Shown here piece after piece: positions 62,012 to 64,000 of a stretch of DNA of 64,000 nucleotides. The position numbers and the translations under genes are program-made. The DNA is from Chitinophaga jiangningensis. GTDB taxonomy: Bacteria; Bacteroidota; Bacteroidia; Chitinophagales; Chitinophagaceae. The notes under the pieces were generated by a model. That model saw only the letters and a list, made by a program, of their open reading frames with translations. It was not told the DNA's origin and made no database searches. The stretch lies in the NCBI RefSeq assembly GCF_900142605.1, contig NZ_FRBL01000001.1, positions 558,001 through 622,000 on the forward strand, given 5' to 3'. Each line of letters starts with the position of its first letter. Positions within the stretch are counted from its first letter, which is position 1.

Positions 62012-63841
62012 ATGATACATTTTGATCTTCCTAAGGAAAAATCTTCTATCATCAAGGTCATCGGTATTGGTGGTGGCGGAAGCAATGCGGTGAATCATAT
62101 GTATAGCCAGCGCATTGATGGCGTGAATTTTATTATCTGCAATACCGATGCACAGGCTATTGCAAACAGTCCTGTCCCCAACAAGATCCAGCTGGGCCCC
62201 CATCTCACGCAGGGTCTTGGTGCCGGCGCTAACCCCGAAATCGGCAAACAGGCAACAGAAGAGTCCTTTGAAGAAATCAAAAAAATACTGGAGGTGAATA
62301 CCAAAATGGCTTTCATTACCGCTGGTATGGGTGGTGGCACCGGAACGGGTGGCGCTCCTATCATCGCGCGTATTTGTAAAGAACTGGGTATCTTGACCGT
62401 TGGTATTGTTACCACCCCTTTTTCTTACGAAGGTAAAAAGAGAATGGGTCAGGCAGATGAAGGTATCTCCCGTTTGAAAGAATACGTGGATACCCTGCTG
62501 ATCATCTCAAATGATAAACTGCGTCAGAAATTCGGCGACCTTAAATTCAAGGCCGCATTCGAAAAAGCTGATAACGTACTCGCTACTGCTGCGAAGTGTA
62601 TTACGGATGTGATTAACTCTACCGGCCAGATCAACGTCGATTTCGCCGATGTGTGCACCGTAATGCGTAATGGTGGTGTAGCGATACTCGGCTCCGCACT
62701 GGCAGAAGGTGAAAACCGTGCGCAGCGTGCTATCGAAGATGCGCTGACCTCTCCATTGCTGAACGATAATGATATCCGCGGCGCTAAATGGATCCTTATC
62801 AATATCTCATCTTCTGAAGGTGAGTTCGAACACACCCTCGATGAAATGGATATCATCCAGGCTTACGTGCAAAGCCAGGCTGGTGAGGATTGCGACGTAA
62901 TCCTTGGTGTGGGTTACGATCAGGCACTCGACAGGAACCTGGGCGTTACTATCATTGCTACCGGTTTCGAACAGAAACCCATTCAGCAACAGAAAATAAC
63001 TCCCTCCAACCCTGAAAGAGCAGAGCCTAAAATCGTAATGCAACTGGGTAAAGACGGTGATGAGAAAAAAATGAATATGCAGCAGAGCCAGGGCTTGTTG
63101 TTCCAGGAACCACAGGACCTGATGGCACCTCGCCTCATGGACCACCCTGAGCCGGTAATTCCATATTCACAGCCATCTGTACAACCTGCCAGCCAGCAGG
63201 CCCCGATCGCGCCATCCCGTCAGAACTATGTACTGAATATCCAGCAGACGCCTGTACAACCAGTACCGGAACCGGTACAACCAGTTGCACAGCCTGTGCA
63301 AACCGTACAGCCCCTGCAGCCGATGCAACAGGTACAACAGCAGCCAATTCAACAGCCGCTGCCTAACCCTGCTGTAAACACTGCACTGAATAACATCAAT
63401 GTGATTCAGCCTCAGGCAGGTAACACCAGTGCATATACGACGATTCCGAATCCTATATATGTAGAGCCAGGCACTACGCCTCCTCAGGAATTGAAGCAGG
63501 AAATGAAGATGGTATATAAGGAAGATGAACACAATCATACTCCTATGCCACCTGAAGTGCCTATGCACAATACTTACGAGGACCTGGAAGAACAGAAACG
63601 TAAACAAGCCGAAAGAGTTGCAAAACTCCGCAGCATCAGCTTCAATGTGAAAAACATGGATAATAACGCTGAAATTGAAAACGTTCCCGCTTACCTCCGT
63701 CGTAATGTAAACCTGGATAATGGCGCCGGTTCTGCAGAACAGTTCTACTCCAACTACACCGTAAGCGGTGAGCCCGGACAGAACAATCCGACTGAAATAA
63801 ATACGATAAATACTTTTTTAGATGGAAAGAAACCCGATTGA
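62012..63841 (+). CDS. ftsZ: Cell division protein FtsZ
   Basis: FtsZ is the tubulin-like GTPase of the Z ring. The 609-residue protein has the N-terminal GTPase domain with the tubulin signature GGGTGTGG (107-114). The T7 loop INVDFADV comes after NSTGQ. The conserved core ends near 325. A long Gln/Pro-rich linker follows (about 340-540), then a charged segment and the conserved Bacteroidota peptide NVPAYLRRNVNL (about 570) that may bind FtsA. The length, well above the E. coli 383, is due to the linker. Last gene of the dcw cluster. Confidence 0.97.
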   Translation: MIHFDLPKEKSSIIKVIGIGGGGSNAVNHMYSQRIDGVNFIICNTDAQAIANSPVPNKIQLGPHLTQGLGAGANPEIGKQATEESFEEIKKILEVNTKMAFITAGMGGGTGTGGAPIIARICKELGILTVGIVTTPFSYEGKKRMGQADEGISRLKEYVDTLLIISNDKLRQKFGDLKFKAAFEKADNVLATAAKCITDVINSTGQINVDFADVCTVMRNGGVAILGSALAEGENRAQRAIEDALTSPLLNDNDIRGAKWILINISSSEGEFEHTLDEMDIIQAYVQSQAGEDCDVILGVGYDQALDRNLGVTIIATGFEQKPIQQQKITPSNPERAEPKIVMQLGKDGDEKKMNMQQSQGLLFQEPQDLMAPRLMDHPEPVIPYSQPSVQPASQQAPIAPSRQNYVLNIQQTPVQPVPEPVQPVAQPVQTVQPLQPMQQVQQQPIQQPLPNPAVNTALNNINVIQPQAGNTSAYTTIPNPIYVEPGTTPPQELKQEMKMVYKEDEHNHTPMPPEVPMHNTYEDLEEQKRKQAERVAKLRSISFNVKNMDNNAEIENVPAYLRRNVNLDNGAGSAEQFYSNYTVSGEPGQNNPTEINTINTFLDGKKPD

Positions 63842-63899
63842 TAAAGTAACATTTATCTTTTCCGGTAAATATTTGATTGTTTTTTAGTTGTGTTAAGAA

Positions 63900-63933
63900 A
63901 ATCCTCCGGTTCCCCGGAGGATTTTTTATTTAT
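63900..63933 (+). terminator. Intrinsic terminator of the dcw cluster
   Basis: AATCCTCCGG (63900-63909) pairs with CCGGAGGATT (63914-63923) around loop TTCC and is followed by TTTTATTTATT. It lies 59 bases after the ftsZ stop. Confidence 0.85.
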
Positions 63934-63966
63934 TCGCAACGGCAAATACGCATGCCAGCCTCGTAA

Positions 63967-63981
63967 CAGGCCAGCGGCCTG
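63967..63981. repeat. Small GCC-AGC-GGC hairpin at the right edge
   Basis: CAGGCC (63967-63972) pairs with GGCCTG (63976-63981) around AGC. It has the same tip form as the paired hairpins elsewhere. The element may continue beyond the window (AAGGCCGGCCC follows), so it cannot be judged fully. Confidence 0.4.
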
Positions 63982-64000
63982 ATACAAGGCCGGCCCGTCC

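Noticed and set aside
63200..63370. Repeated CAGCCTGTACAACC-like units resembling a repeat array
   Set aside because: They are codons of the Gln/Pro/Val-rich FtsZ linker, irregular in spacing and in frame, not a CRISPR or DNA repeat.

Overview
The window is a piece of a Bacteroidota chromosome, most likely Chitinophagaceae (Chitinophaga-like). The evidence is: type IX secretion (SprA), two proteins with the gliding-motility/type B T9SS C-terminal domain, a FecR/ECF-sigma pair, TonB-receptor lipoprotein genetics, futalosine menaquinone genes, Bacteroidota-type promoters (TAnnTTTG near -7), and a dcw cluster in the Bacteroidota order without murF. No tRNA, rRNA, CRISPR array, phage or insertion sequence was seen.

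Layout. 1-1.6 kb: a partial FecR-type anti-sigma factor and its ECF sigma factor (minus strand). 1.8-7.97 kb: a lipoprotein acid phosphatase, dprA, guaB, lnt and an alpha/beta hydrolase. 8.0-13.4 kb: two paralogous PKD/type B T9SS surface proteins and a short-chain dehydrogenase. 13.4-17.8 kb: a small 53-codon ORF facing a three-gene minus-strand operon (Cys/His small membrane protein, TonB receptor, Asp-box lipoprotein with a CxCC motif), which looks like a metal-uptake set. 17.9-25.9 kb: sprA behind ruvA. 26-34.5 kb: fabH, a small lipoprotein, an overlapping histidine kinase/pseudokinase pair, an NrtR-like regulator, DinB, two acetyltransferases, fabD. 34.8-39.7 kb: folE-queD, mqnB-mqnD, a photolyase and a PabC-like lyase. 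39.8-46.6 kb: a frameshifted DUF5723-like outer-membrane gene, scoAB, a DUF4296 lipoprotein, then bamD-rpoZ-coaBC-DUF4835. 47.1-63.9 kb: mraZ-rsmH-ftsL-ftsI-murE-mraY-murD-ftsW-murG-murC-ftsQ-ftsA-ftsZ, ending in an intrinsic terminator.

How it works together. The right third makes and places peptidoglycan precursors and the division ring. The left and middle parts serve the envelope: Lnt matures the lipoproteins, BamD inserts barrels, and SprA exports type B CTD cargo such as the two PKD proteins. FabH and FabD start fatty acid synthesis, and mqnB/mqnD make menaquinone precursors.

The most unusual signal is not a gene. At the 3' ends of unrelated genes there are paired long hairpins whose stems differ in sequence, but whose tips almost always have the form GCC-NNN-GGC. 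In the clearest cases the two hairpins share an arm (X, X', X), so the middle arm could pair with either side. Other points to check are the pseudokinase with His replaced by Asn, the one-base frameshift in the DUF5723-like gene, a 101-nt three-way-junction inverted repeat between ftsL and ftsI, 10-bp-spaced repeats in front of mraZ, and interleaved complementary segments in front of ftsZ. All calls come from reading the sequence; no database search or folding program was run.
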